Source of the DNA: Botryosphaeria dothidea
Taxonomy: Eukaryota > Ascomycota > Dothideomycetes > Botryosphaeriales > Botryosphaeriaceae
DNA: 64,000 bases
Assembly: GCA_011503125.2 (NCBI GenBank)
Contig: WWBZ02000073.1
Location: forward strand, 3,489,040 to 3,553,039
Direction: 5' to 3'
The translations under genes and the position numbers were made by a program. The notes beneath the pieces are model-generated. The model saw nothing but the letters and a program-made list of their open reading frames with translations, was not told where the DNA came from and searched no databases. Numbering within the stretch: the first letter of the stretch is position 1; each line of letters opens with the position of its first letter. This document shows positions 11,963 through 21,873 of the stretch, piece by piece.

Positions 11963-14123
11963 CTACAGCGACCGCTCTCTAATAAAAAGTCCCAGGACGG
12001 TCCCCACAACCGAGAGTGCAATAGACATTCCTGTAACACCGTTAGTTGCTAATCTATTAATTGGGAAAAGTGCTTACCATAGGTCCCTTTGAATCCCAGA
12101 ACGTAGACGTGAATGATCTTCTCTTTAATTGGTCCTTGTAGATGTTGGATGAACCCGATGTCTTCGAGGCATCGTCGAATAAACTCATCCCGATTCGGGG
12201 CGTCCCCTGCAACAACTTCCTGCAAGCCATGGCGCACAACCGTTTGAATGATGGCAGAGCTGGCAGCCGTGCCGATGAGTGAACCGACTGAGAGAGAGAA
12301 ATACATGCTTGCACTACCGATGGCCACCAGCGAAGGAGCAATCGAGGCGGTCAAAGCAATGAATAGCGCAGATGAAGCCATACCGGTGCCGAATCCGCTG
12401 AATCGAGTATCAGTTTAAGGTCGCCACGAACAGGAGAACTGAAGAGCACTTACCCTGGAATGATGTAGCCGCTCTCCCAGATATTGGTATGACCGTTCCA
12501 ACGCAAGAGCATGAGCAGGTAACTCACCGAGGTGAAAGACGTGCCCACAGTAACCAGAGTCTTGTACCTCCCCGACCGACCAATGATTGCACCACTTACT
12601 AGCGTGCTGACAGTATTCCCCATCACGGCTGGAAGGAGGTGTGCACCCGCTCTCGTTGAGTTTGCTGCCGCGGTAACTTGAAAGTAGAGCGGAACCGTAA
12701 ACATCATGCTGGATTGTGCACCGATCTGTAGCGCAAAAACCACGGAACTTATGACAAAGCTTTTCTGTCGGAAGAGTTCAAGTGGAAACACCGGTTCTGT
12801 TGCCCTCCTTTCAGCTTGGACGAAGAGAGCACCCGTAACCACAGCCGATCCACAGAGGATGAACATGAGAGGGTGCGACCAGGCAATTTTCTGACCACCA
12901 AGCTCCAAGGGAAACATTACCAGCAGGACGGTGGAGGCAAGCGTTATTGAACCGGCGAAATCAAGGCGAGAGAATGGCTTCCGTTTGTCTTCGGGTCCGT
13001 CTGACTCAAGCAAGGATAATGGAGGTATATTCGCGGGAACGAGAAACCAAGCGAGAATAGTGGCTACCAGCATGATTGGAACTTGGAGAAAAAAGGTCCT
13101 AAGGTTGAAAATCAGTCGCTGTTGCAATGGTAACACGTGCAACACTCACCATCTCCAGCCAATTGTGTCCGTGAACCAGCCGCCGACCGGGCCGCCGAGG
13201 CATCTTCCAGCTGTCGCAAATATGTTGACATAACTACGCCAGGCTGCAACATCTCGAAGAGGCACAAGATCTGTAATGGGACTTAGCAAAATCTCCTAAA
13301 GCTTGAGGGGCATAACAGTAACCTGTGAGTATAATGGATACCAGAGCGCTCATTCCTGTGCAGCCGATTCCGGAGAGAACACGCCCGAGTATCACAATTC
13401 CAAGAGAAGGCGCAAGGCCGCTTCAAGGTGATCAGTATAGGATGAGCAGGTGGGCGCCGTCGCCGACTTACATAATTCCGCTTGTTTCGGGTCAGCCAAT
13501 GCTCTTTTGAAACACCCAAAGCTAAGCCACTTACCAGCCTATGGTGAACAGAACGTATGTGGTAAGAAGGACATGTTTGCGTCCAAAGATGTCTGAAAGC
13601 TTTCCAATCTGGAACATCATCAGCAAGGTACGGATGACTTTATCGATTCAGATCTGCTCACCAACGGTTGTGCGGTCGTCGCCGCCAGTCCGAAGCTGAC
13701 AAAGATCCAACTGGAGTTTGATAGATCATAGAACTCGGATGCAATCAGAGCATGCGTTGCAAGCACGATAGAGAAATCGGCGTTGGAAATGAAAACACCT
13801 GAAAGTCGTATCGGTGAGTGTTGCGGGGAAAAGATGGAATATGAGTCATGGACCACTGATAACGTACCAATTAGGAGAACTGCGAGTATGCTTATGATCT
13901 TCTTATGCGACGTCGTTTGGGTGACGTCGTCACTTGAGGATGATTTTCGTAGGGATGCTGCTTCATCTGTCTCATCATTCCCGAGGTAGGCATGTGGAAC
14001 AGTTGATAGCAATGGTGCTCTCTCGTCAACATCACTATTTCTTCTTGATCCCAATTTCGAGCTGGCGGAGGATGAAGAAGACGAAGAAAACGAAGAGGAT
14101 GCCTTAGATGATAAGAGTGCCAT
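11963..14123 (-). CDS. MFS multidrug-type transporter, 9 exons including a 9-nt micro-exon
   Basis: On the minus strand the exons are 14123-13868, 13798-13662, 13608-13535, 13480-13472, 13420-13323, 13270-13150, 13098-12454, 12397-12078 and 12030-11963. They total 1728 nt, 575 residues. The cytoplasmic N-terminus is Ser-rich with ERAPLLST. Motif A is GKLSDIFGRKHVLL, the arginine helix is GRVLSGIGCTG, and motif C is GRCLGGPVGGW followed by DTIGWRW. This is the layout of 14-helix fungal exporters related to Vba/Azr1-type vacuolar or plasma-membrane carriers; the substrate is unknown. The frame is open upstream to 14312, so a longer N-terminus is possible. Introns are 47-69 bp once the micro-exon is accepted. 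Without it the protein would be three residues shorter. Confidence 0.82.
13472..13480 (-). other. Nine-nucleotide micro-exon (CGGAATTAT) in the MFS gene
   Basis: The sequence between exons 13608-13535 and 13420-13323 could be a single 114-bp intron. It contains an AAG acceptor directly before CGGAATTAT and a perfect GTAAGT donor directly after. That splits it into introns of 54 and 51 bp, the size of all others in this gene. Including it adds three residues to give TIGCGIIGLAPSLG, the helix spacing usual for this family. Inferred, not observed. Confidence 0.6.
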
Positions 14124-14627
14124 GTCGAGTGCGCAAGTAAAGTTGGGAATTCGCTGCAATTGTGCACTTCGGAGTTGAGGAGTCAGAGAAAAATTCGCGA
14201 GGCTGACACCGGTAGGGCTGTGGAAATCTCCGGCTCGACATAAGGCTCCGGTGTCGTTTACGGAAGACCGGGTGGATACGGCGTCGATGGCGTGCTTGTT
14301 CGCTGAATGCACGCAAACCCCGCATAATGGGTCAGAGATTGCTTACAGCAACAACATGAAAGGTGATCTCACAACAGATATCCTGGAAGCTTGTTAATCC
14401 GACGCCAAACTCTACGATGTCAAGTCAAACGCTCGCAAGTATGAATGATCGCCTCAAGCGCGCAATGATCGCAGTCTCGGAGATCAAAGATCTCAGTGGC
14501 GTATCATCTTTTCTATAAAAGTTCTATTCGAAAACAAGACGATGTTGATTAAAGACATAGGCTTCGGCGATCCCCGAAGCGATTTCAGCGCTAATCCAGA
14601 CTCTATAAATCCTAGGCTTCTATCTTA
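14124..14627. other. Upstream region of the MFS gene, edge of the gene-bearing compartment
   Basis: No gene. The region holds the promoter of the minus-strand transporter and possibly an N-terminal in-frame extension (to 14312). From about 14628 LTR-derived sequence begins. Confidence 0.5.
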
Positions 14628-14797
14628 GTGACTAATCCCGTATGTGCCGTATTCCCTACGCCCGGGATTCCCGTACGGGATCCGTGGTTGTGCGGCTCTG
14701 CTAGCTTTGTAGGAATTCGGCCCTCACGGTACTTCCTGTACAGAATTCCCGCCCTTAGGGTCATAAAGCCCATGCATCCTGGGATTCTTAACATAGT
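14628..14797 (-). repeat. Degenerate LTR remnant, element D type
   Basis: Resembles the right-hand part of the D LTR (15.6-15.94 kb) and the remnant at 32.1-32.35 kb. It shares CCCGTACGGG (14670-14679), a GTGCGGCTCTGCT block and a stretch reading like CTTAGGGTCATAAAGCCCATG before the end. Diverged and incomplete. Confidence 0.5.
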
Positions 14798-15132
14798 GTA
14801 CTTTCTAGAGTGTCCGCCTTTTCCCGAATCTTACGTAGCCTTTGTATATGCTCAACAAGCAGCGGACTATTCATTGAGGCAGCAAGGAGCCGTGAAGTCT
14901 TTACCATATTTTTGATTTCTCTGCCATTTAATTTCCACTCTGCAAGCTTCTCAACATCTTCATCAGTAATTCTAATCTGTTTGGGAGGGACGCGATCTAA
15001 AAATGTCTTCCAGATTGATCGGCGTGCTGTCGAGTCCAAGTCCTCGAAAGGTAAAATGAGATCCAAGCGTGACTTAAAAGCGGGGTCAATAGCCGTATAG
15101 CGGTTGGTGGTCACAAAGAGAATCCCTAACTC
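14788..15132 (-). pseudogene. Truncated AAA+ ATPase fragment
   Basis: A minus-strand exon with a TAG acceptor just upstream (15135-15133) encodes ELGILFVTTNRYTAIDPAF and then SRLDLILPFEDL, LNGREIKNMVKTSRLL. These are the sensor-1 TTNR segment, the arginine-finger SRLD and the start of the C-terminal lid of a fungal AAA ATPase. The Walker A and B parts that should lie upstream are missing. The C-terminus runs into an LTR remnant, and the other side reaches element D within 70 bp. Most likely a gene fragment left between retroelement insertions. Confidence 0.6.
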
Positions 15133-15197
15133 CTATGATTGAGTTGAGTTAAGTTGAATTCATTTACCCTGACCTATCGCCCTGAGCGATATGCAGG

Positions 15198-15941
15198 TGT
15201 AACGGCGGGCCTCTTCCACTAGGCTTCGGAGTCACCTAGCAGGTTCGGGTAACCGAGGGGTTTACCTTAAATGACAAGTAAAGGGTAAAGGATTGGAACA
15301 ATGGGCAGTGATCACGTGACAGGCTGGTGCACGGTGTGCGAAAGGCTCGTTACCTCCAATAGTATTGTATTGGAACTTTGAGTTGACCACGAAGGTCAAA
15401 GTACTATCTAATGAGTATGGTTATATATAAGTAGGAAAGCTATGACAATCTATGGATAGTGGAGGATAGTTGGTATCCTTCGTTATCCAGGTGCGGAGGA
15501 TAATTATGATCCTTCGTTATCCAGTGGACCCGGTGGGTCTCACGTGACGCGGGCGCTAAAGCCCATTTTCCGGAATCCGACTTTTGCCTTGATGAGCGGA
15601 CGATATGTTCGCCATTCTCCTGTCCGTTCCCTGCGTCCCAAGTCGGCTTCCTGGATTCGTGATCCTTCCCTAGTGGGCGTTCTTCCCTTACGGGATCTCC
15701 GGCTTTGTCGTTACCCTTGGTGTTCGCTGTGTCACGTGGGCGCCGTTCCCGTGTGGGCCATAGTTGCTACCTTGCCCAGGTCCGTAGGCGCCGCTTTCCT
15801 TTGAGGCTGCTTTTCCCGTGTGGGCGTGCCGACCGTGCGGCCCTATTGCCCGTGAGGTTTCTTAGCCCCTGGGGTGTTTCCTCCCGTGCGGGCTTTCTAC
15901 CCGTGGGGTTATAAAGCCCTTGTCCTCTGGGGTTCGTAATA
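15198..15941 (-). repeat. 3' LTR of element D
   Basis: A 744-bp LTR beginning TGTAACGG and ending CGTAATA on plus, the reverse of a TGTTACG...TACA arrangement. It is little RIP-mutated, GC-rich in its right half and carries several CCCGTRYGGG palindromes (15748, 15815, 15883). A polypurine tract abuts it inside. Confidence 0.65.
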
Positions 15942-16040
15942 CTATCCCCCCTCTTAAGGATCTTCGGCCCGAAGATTTGTCCGTTCTGTCTATATCTTGG
16001 GCTCGTGTTTTCCTATTTTTTTCTTTTCCGGTAACGTTCC

Positions 16041-17073
16041 ATGATGCCTCCGAAACGCAAACGTGCTGAGTAGATTCTTCTAGGTGAGCGTATCGATCGC
16101 GAGGGCTGCGAGATGCCCGTCCCTTGTTCATCTTATCTGCTCCTAGCTTCTAAGGGTGAGTCCGTGGAGTGCCGGATGGATGTTAAGAGCTCTTCCCGTT
16201 GTGGGGAGTGTACGCGCCGAGGGCGGACTGCGTGTGATGGCGGGGGTCTTAACGCTGCGGACTGTAGGCATTCCCTTCGTTGCTTCCTACTATTGCTGTC
16301 AACCAAAATCCCCTTATTTCTCAGGCAGCACTTGTTGTCTAGTTTTAGTCACTATAATCTCTCGAAGATTCTACCGGAGAAGAGGAGGGCATCAATTTGC
16401 CACTGTTCATGCCCAATACCCTCGGATATCACTTCCTCGGATACACTCATTCCCTCGGTTATATCAGCTCAGATTTATGTATTTAAGGACACTCATTCTC
16501 CTTCACTAAGAAGGACAGGCAGAAATTCAGCTCTTTCTTCTGACCTCACTCAGTTCAGGGCCTGAGGCCCACCCACAGTTCGACAATTGCTAATGCCCGT
16601 TTTTAGTTGACCGTTTGGACCGCGCGCGTGCCAAAGTGCGCGCGGATCGAGAGGAGGCTCGTAAGGCCATGCAGGCCGTAATGGCCCGTTTATCTCGACT
16701 GGAGAAGCAAGAGGATCTTTTGGAGCGTCGTGCTTATTTGATGCTTTCCAAGAAGGCGGTGACTATGGAGGAGCTAGAGGAGCTAGATCGTTCGGAGGCC
16801 GCTCGCGAGGCTAGGGATCCTACTAACCCTGAAAATGCCGGAGAGGAGCGGTCACTAAAGCGTTTACGTGGCGAGTCCTTAGCTGAGAACGCTATAGGTC
16901 TGTCCTAGTCTGTCGGTTCTCCTGGCGCTAGGTCTAATACTACGCTACCCGAGAGTTCCGAGCTAGTGAATTAGGCGCGGCAGTCTCCATTTCCCGAGTT
17001 TAATTTTGGTTCCTTCGTGTACGACGAGTCGGCGGTATTAGTCGATCTAGGTTTCGGCGATAGAACTTATTAA
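16041..17073 (+). pseudogene. Element D opposite-strand gene: Cys-rich and helical protein, broken
   Basis: Runs against the direction of element D. Exon 1 (16041-16263) starts MMPPKRKRAE and holds RCGECTRRGRTACDG, a CX2CX7C motif. A donor GTAGGC at 16264 and acceptor at 16606 lead to exon 2 (16607-17073). Exon 2 is rich in Glu/Arg heptads (VMARLSRLEKQEDLLERR, MEELEELDRSEAAREARD) and ends PFPEFNFGSFVYDESA. In-frame stops at 16071, 16906 and 16972 break it. The split after the Cys motif is at the same position as in element B. The intron is 343 bp, much longer than the 44 bp in B. Function unknown; the Cys motif suggests metal binding and the second exon a coiled coil. Confidence 0.55.
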
Positions 17074-17712
17074 TAAGTTCTTAATAGTCGCATAGTTCTA
17101 GAGGTTCCTAGGTATTATCCTAGTCTCCTTCCTATTTTAGGAGATATCTGAACTAACCGTCGACGTAGCCGCTATCGAGGACCTATTCTACGTTCTAGTC
17201 TCTATTTTCGTCGGCGTCGGGGTTTTCCGGTATTATTTCTTCGGTTTAGCGAATAGGGGTAGCGTTTCTTGGTGCCGGTTCGAGGAAGGCGATGTGGAAA
17301 ACTAGGTGTATCCGCATAGTTTCTGGCAATTTAAGGCGGAAGTTGACCTTTCCTATCTGTTCTTCGATTTTAAAGGGGCTAACTTTCTTGAAGTCCAATT
17401 TCTTGCTTGGTCGGTCTCCTTACTTTCTTCTGAAATTTTTGCTAAGAAGGTAGACTTTATCTCCCCTTTTTAGCTTTAGTGCCTCCTAGTGCCGTCTATT
17501 ATAGTATCGTCCTATTATTATAGATACGTACTCGACGTCGAGGTGTAGTTGTTCGTAGAGCGCTTTTAGCTGGTCTGCTTTAAGGATTCCTTTCTAGGCT
17601 AGAGATTCGCTTGGGATTAGCTCTTTATAGGTAGTAGGTTCGAATCCGTAATTAGCGTAGAACGGTGACTCCTAAGTAGCTAACGCTTTCGAACTATTAT
17701 AGGCGAACTAGG

Positions 17713-18797
17713 TGTGATGGCTTGCATCCGGTGCACTCGCGGAAATGCAGTGGCATTACTATCTACGAGAAGACTAAGCTAAAGAGAAAAGAAAGAAAGG
17801 TTTGAGTAAGATAGCGCTGCTTATATATCTCTCCAGAGTCCCTTTTACTGGTAGCGAGTTGCAGGGTTTTCTTGTTGAGCTTCATTGAGCTTCAGGGTCC
17901 TCTCAACCCAAGGTCTCGCCGCAGGATCCATCCAAGGCACCTTCAGGGTTCAAACCGTAACAAACTAGACTAATAATAACTTACTAATAATATAGGAGAC
18001 TCCACTAAATCCTATATACTTACCAAGTCTTCGGACTAGAATTACTAGTTATTCCTAGTAAAAGGAAGAGCCTAGAATACTAATATCTAGAGCCTCGTTA
18101 ATCCTTCACTAATAAATAAACCTTAGGGCACTATTAAACCTAAGAAACTAATAATTTAAGGTATAGTTACTACTAATAAGAAGCTTACCTACGACTATAA
18201 GATAAGTAACTACCGCGCTAACTATGCACTCTACGAAAAATAATAAAAGGCACTTGCTAATCTTATAACCTATATCTAGGACTCGATTGCCACGAATCTA
18301 CTCCCGTACATTAGCAACACGGATTCGGATAATTATCCTTAGACCTATCTAACAACGCTTAAAGCTAAACTCGCACTAACTAATAAAGCTACCGATCTGG
18401 AACTCGAATAGTAGTATAATCAGCTTAAGCGAGGACTAGCTAACTAGAATATTAAGAAATAGCTTTAATCTTAGGAAGAGGTCTACACTAAGGCCAAGCA
18501 ACGCGACTTACCACAAGTTAAAGACGACCGACTAGTCAGAGATTTTCTCCTCTCTCTTCGAGGCATCGATTCTACATACTCTTAGATGGAACTGTACCTT
18601 CTACGAGGCCAAGAAACTAAGCCAACCCTTCACAAAGCTCTTGAAGACTACAGGTAATACCTACGCATCGAGAATCTCGAGAAACCTTCAAAATCCTCGA
18701 AACACTCTGCTTTTCCAGCCACTTTCAAGGGCAAGGAACAAGAAAACACTGATAAGCCACCTTGTATCTGTGGACTCAATCACTGGTATAAGGAATT
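17713..18797 (+). mobile_element. Ty1/copia-type fragment E: LTR and RIP-mutated gag
   Basis: A 250-bp LTR (17713-17962, TGTGATGG...CCGTAACA) is followed by a gag-like frame full of TAG/TAA stops. The order resembles the copia gag family: a start-proximal SYILTKSSD block, then QRDLPQVKDDRLVRDFLLSL, then a zinc-knuckle-like CICGLNHWY near 18770. Pol and the second LTR are missing; an F-type LTR follows directly at 18798. Most CpA sites up to about 18640 are changed, so the element is inactive. Confidence 0.55.
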
Positions 18798-18944
18798 GTT
18801 GGAAATCACGTGTTTTGCATATTGCTTTTGCAACACCAGATAGCTTAGTCACTCACTTACGTATATAAGGAGGGTGGGCCACCTATGCCCTTCCTCCTCA
18901 TGCCAATCATCAATGGATCATCGTTGTTCATCAACAATCCAAAA
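18798..18944 (+). repeat. Solo or truncated F-type copia LTR
   Basis: About 147 bp nearly identical to both LTRs of element F (33614-33760, 48747-48893): TCACGTGTTTTGCATATTGC, then TATATAAGG and CTTCCTCCTCATGCC. The last bases differ from the canonical end, and no clear target duplication was found. Confidence 0.7.
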
Positions 18945-19942
18945 AATTGTATTTGGTGCCCCACGCCGCATTTGAAATTCAACATGGCATGTGAACTCCG
19001 CCTTGCCCCAAAATAGCTCTTCCAGGTCTACCCAGGAGCGCTGTAGGTCCGTAAGTGCAGGAAAATCATCGATCGGTGATGGTGATTGGGTGTTTCAAAC
19101 TCACTTGGCTTCTGCCTGGCTCCTACATCTGCGGCGTGTGCGGCACAGCTACTCGGCGCGCTCAGCTTATCGTTTCTTGCGGAGCACATTCGCGGTCGAC
19201 GCTTATCGCGATGCCTGCCAATATGGCTGGCTATTGGTCGAGATAACATGATGGTTTGCTTTTGTGCGGGGAATGGGAGCGTTTGCCCAGGCAGCTGAAG
19301 CTGTTGAATTTTGTTGCACGTGCTGCCTCTGAAGGCTTCCGCGTGTCCGAAAAAGTTACGTACGCAGACGCAAGAAAGGCACTCGGAAATCTCGCCGAGA
19401 ACCAAGTAGCGTAGTTTACCGCAGTAAGTGTTTGTCCTGGGACCTTTGCGTCCCTTTTTGGAGGGATTTGCCGCCTTTTTCGGCTGTATTTGTACCTGCA
19501 CTTGATAGGGCGGGGGGCGGGAGCGCTAAGCGAGATGGGTGATCTTCAATTAACCCGACAAGAATTTTAGCATGGCTATCCCTGTTAATTTTTGCCGCAC
19601 CATGCACCTAGCTATGCCAGCCTCTTAAAAGTGAAATACCCTATGACGTTGGCCGGCGTCGTGTTGCATTTTATTATAAGGCCATCAACGCCCGTTAGAT
19701 CACTATAGTCTCAACTTCCATTCATCTTCTATCCGCACACTACGCTTTCGATGATCCGACTTCTCGACTTCTCTGTCTTTGCTTCCGTTTTTTTTTTCTC
19801 TTTGGCTATTCTAGTCTACTGAAGAGACTGAGGTTATCCGTTGACGGCCTTTTGCAATCGGTAAGTTTCTCAACCTCACGTCTCGCACCTCTGAAGGGAA
19901 TAGTTTGAATAATTTAGTTTTAGGTAGGAATTCCTCGTAGAC
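18945..19942. other. Unique-looking, not RIP-mutated segment upstream of the DUF3435-like remnant
   Basis: Normal CpA/TpG content and mixed composition indicate non-repeat DNA. Overlapping frames on both strands between 18991 and 19501 contain no recognisable domain. TTATTATAAG near 19675 could be part of a promoter for the gene fragment that starts at 19943. Confidence 0.45.
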
Positions 19943-20323
19943 ATGAAGCCAAAGAAGTACAAGTTTCCGGCCGAGCATTATCGAAGACGGTTGAAAGAGC
20001 TGGATAAAATAGGGACCGTCAAGAAGAATCATTCACCTTCAACAAAAAACAACGTAAATGAGGTCTCCGAGAGATGGCAAAAGTAAGATTTTACTAAGCG
20101 TCGCTAATTCTCATGTCCATTTCGCTAAATTTATAGATATTGCGAATATATCGGAATGAACAAGCTTCAGCTCCTACGATGTGCCTCAAAAGAAGTCGTC
20201 ATGGGTTTCCTCGAGTGGAACCTTGACAACTATCGATCTCGCAAATCAACCAGTCTTTACCAGAAGTTCAAGCACTGGCGCCAGCTCTACCGAAAACATA
20301 CGGGGAAAGATTGGAATTGTTGA
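19943..20323 (+). pseudogene. N-terminal remnant of a DUF3435/FluG-type protein
   Basis: Exons 19943-20082 and 20137-20323 (54-bp intron, GTAAGA...TAG) read MKPKKYKFPAEHYRRRLK... and then YCEYIGMNKLQLLRCASKE, GFLEWNLDNYRSRKST, LYQKFKHWRQLYRKHTGKDW before a stop. This basic start followed by a helical core-binding-like segment is typical of fungal DUF3435 (FluG-domain) proteins, a family that includes the tyrosine recombinases heading Starship elements. The catalytic part, which should follow for several hundred residues, is absent. A LINE is inserted 125 bp downstream, and no continuation was found on its far side. Whether this was a Starship captain or another family member cannot be decided. 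Confidence 0.45.
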
Positions 20324-20447
20324 GAAAACAGCCGTACTGGCCGTGGTTTGGTCATCCGGCAATGCCAGATGAGCAGACTAGTTAAGGGCTGCTAGGCCTT
20401 CCTAGACAGGACTAGTGTAGCACGTGACCCACACGTATATCTTCCAG

Positions 20448-20460
20448 TGTGGTCACGGTA
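20448..20460. repeat. Target-site duplication of LINE L1, left copy
   Basis: TGTGGTCACGGTA occurs here and again, exactly, at 30802-30814, bracketing the LINE. The pre-insertion site also forms an imperfect inverted repeat with CGTGACCCACAC at 20423-20434. Confidence 0.9.
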
Positions 20461-20590
20461 TTTTATTTATTATTTATTTATTTAGTTTTACGTCCTTTTT
20501 TCAGCCTAAGACTATTAAAGACGGAGTTTCTAGAACTCGTGGCTATAGAAGGGTAATACCTCTTTTAGTAAAAGTGGGCTTTTTAGGTAC

Positions 20591-20595
20591 AGTAA
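20591..20595. repeat. 5-bp target duplication (AGTAA) of element A, left copy
   Basis: AGTAA directly precedes the LTR of element A and recurs at 29068-29072. Joining across the element restores the LINE 3' UTR as seen in copy L4. Confidence 0.85.
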
Positions 20596-21056
20596 TGTAA
20601 CGAGCGGGCCTCTACCTCTGAGGATCCAAACACCAAAGAGGGTGGAAACCTGTCGAAGGGTTTTCCTTGAGTGGGTACAAGAAGAGGTACGTGAGGAACG
20701 AGTAGACGACTGAAGACTGAGCACTGCGTGCGAAGGCCTTGTTACCAATAGAGTCCAAATCCTATTGCGAAGTTGACCACGGAGGGTCAAATACTAGCTA
20801 GGGAGTGAAGCTATATATACTATGGAGAGTGTGTACAATCTGGTGGTACCGTCTTTTGAGGGCATCGCTGAGCGTGCCGTTACTTAAGGGCACGCGTTGG
20901 TGTGCCGTTTATTGAGGGCACAGGTGGGTCGCACGTGACAACTTACGTGGTAGAATCCGTGATCTCGTGACCTCGGTTCTGTAAGACTTCCGACTTCTCG
21001 CTATTTCGTCGGAGTTAATCCGTAATTCTCTAACCTAAGAAGGCTGTGCCGTAATA
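20596..21056 (-). repeat. 3' LTR of element A
   Basis: 461 bp, beginning TGTAACGAGC on plus. CpA/TpG sites are mostly intact up to about 20985 and mutated in the last 70 bp, so it lies largely outside the RIP block that hits the rest of the element. Confidence 0.9.
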
Positions 21057-21157
21057 CTATCTCCCTCTTTAAGGATCTTCGGCCCGGAGATTCTTCCGTT
21101 TCTCTAGTATATCTTCCTATAGGTTGTTAGCTTATTTCCTCCTCGTAAGTTTCCGCG

Positions 21158-21873
21158 ATACCTCCGAAAAAGCGTATTGCTAAAGATTCCGCTATTAACC
21201 TTCGTCCTTATAAGGTAAATAGAGTTACCCTTCGTCGCTAGGAGCTACTAGACGAGATTTTCTTTCGGGGTGTCGAGATAATTTCTTGTGCGAATTATCT
21301 AGAGCACGAATCGGAGTACGTAGCGTTGCAAGAGAACCTATCTATTTATACTGCCTATTTAGGGGCTCGTCGGATAGGGTATAATATCGTAGTTCGGGGT
21401 ATTTCGCGTTATAAGTTCTTTCTCCTTCTTCTTATATTTATACCTAACTAGCCTTAGTAGATTCTCTAGAGCGGGAATAGGCTCGTCTTGCCGTAGAGAA
21501 GGACGTAACGTTAGAGAAGCTTCTTCGCCTACGTAAGTAGTAGCGTTTTCTTTAGTCGCGTCGTTCCCGTATAATTCGCGAAGGTTTCGAGTCGCTAGAG
21601 AAGCTTAAGAGGGCTAAGGCTTCCGGGTTACCTAAGGGTTCTTCTAACCCTAAGACCTCTAAGGGTCCGTCTTTATTAGAGCGGCTACGTTACGAGTTAG
21701 TAGGTCCTACTATACCGTAGTCGGCTAAGTCTACCGCGTCTACCGGCGAGCCTACGGCTAATACGAAGTCTCCGCGTTCTTCTAAGCTTATAAATTCTAC
21801 TCGTTTATCTTTCTTTCTTAAGGGTTTCCCGTCGTTCTCGTTCGGGGACAACCTCGTTTCCGTAGGAGGTTAG
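21158..21873 (+). pseudogene. Element A opposite-strand gene, RIP-destroyed
   Basis: Opposite to pol. It begins with ATA where ATG is expected, followed by PPKKRIAKDSA, the same basic start as in D. Then comes SIYTAYLGARRIGYN, in which three Tyr codons stand where the Cys of the CX2CX7C motif would be (TGY to TAY is the expected RIP change). The downstream part is Glu/Arg/Leu-rich (LEREQ-like, EKDVTLEKLLRLRK, FESLEKLKRAKA). It ends FPSFSFGDNLVSVGG at 21873, resembling the B and D tails. Its end overlaps the degenerate chromodomain reading on the other strand. Many stops; non-functional. Confidence 0.5.

Larger units (their letters stand above)
15198..17712 (-). mobile_element. Ty3/gypsy element D, 3' end only (reverse orientation)
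   Basis: Contains the 3' LTR (15198-15941), a purine tract on the minus strand next to it (CTATCCCCCCTCTTAAGG on plus), an opposite-strand gene (16041-17073) and, from about 17070 to 17712, the RIP-mutated end of pol. That last part matches reverse-complemented integrase C-terminus and linker sequence of elements B and C. It is cut at 17712 by the LTR of element E; the rest of pol, gag and the 5' LTR are missing. Confidence 0.7.

Noticed and set aside
1..14312. A single biosynthetic gene cluster
   Set aside because: Only one P450 and transporters are present, without a backbone synthase, and orientations are mixed; a cluster cannot be claimed.
19028..19501. 157-codon minus-strand frame and overlapping plus-strand frames
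   Set aside because: No recognisable domain and overlapping frames on both strands; insufficient to call a gene.
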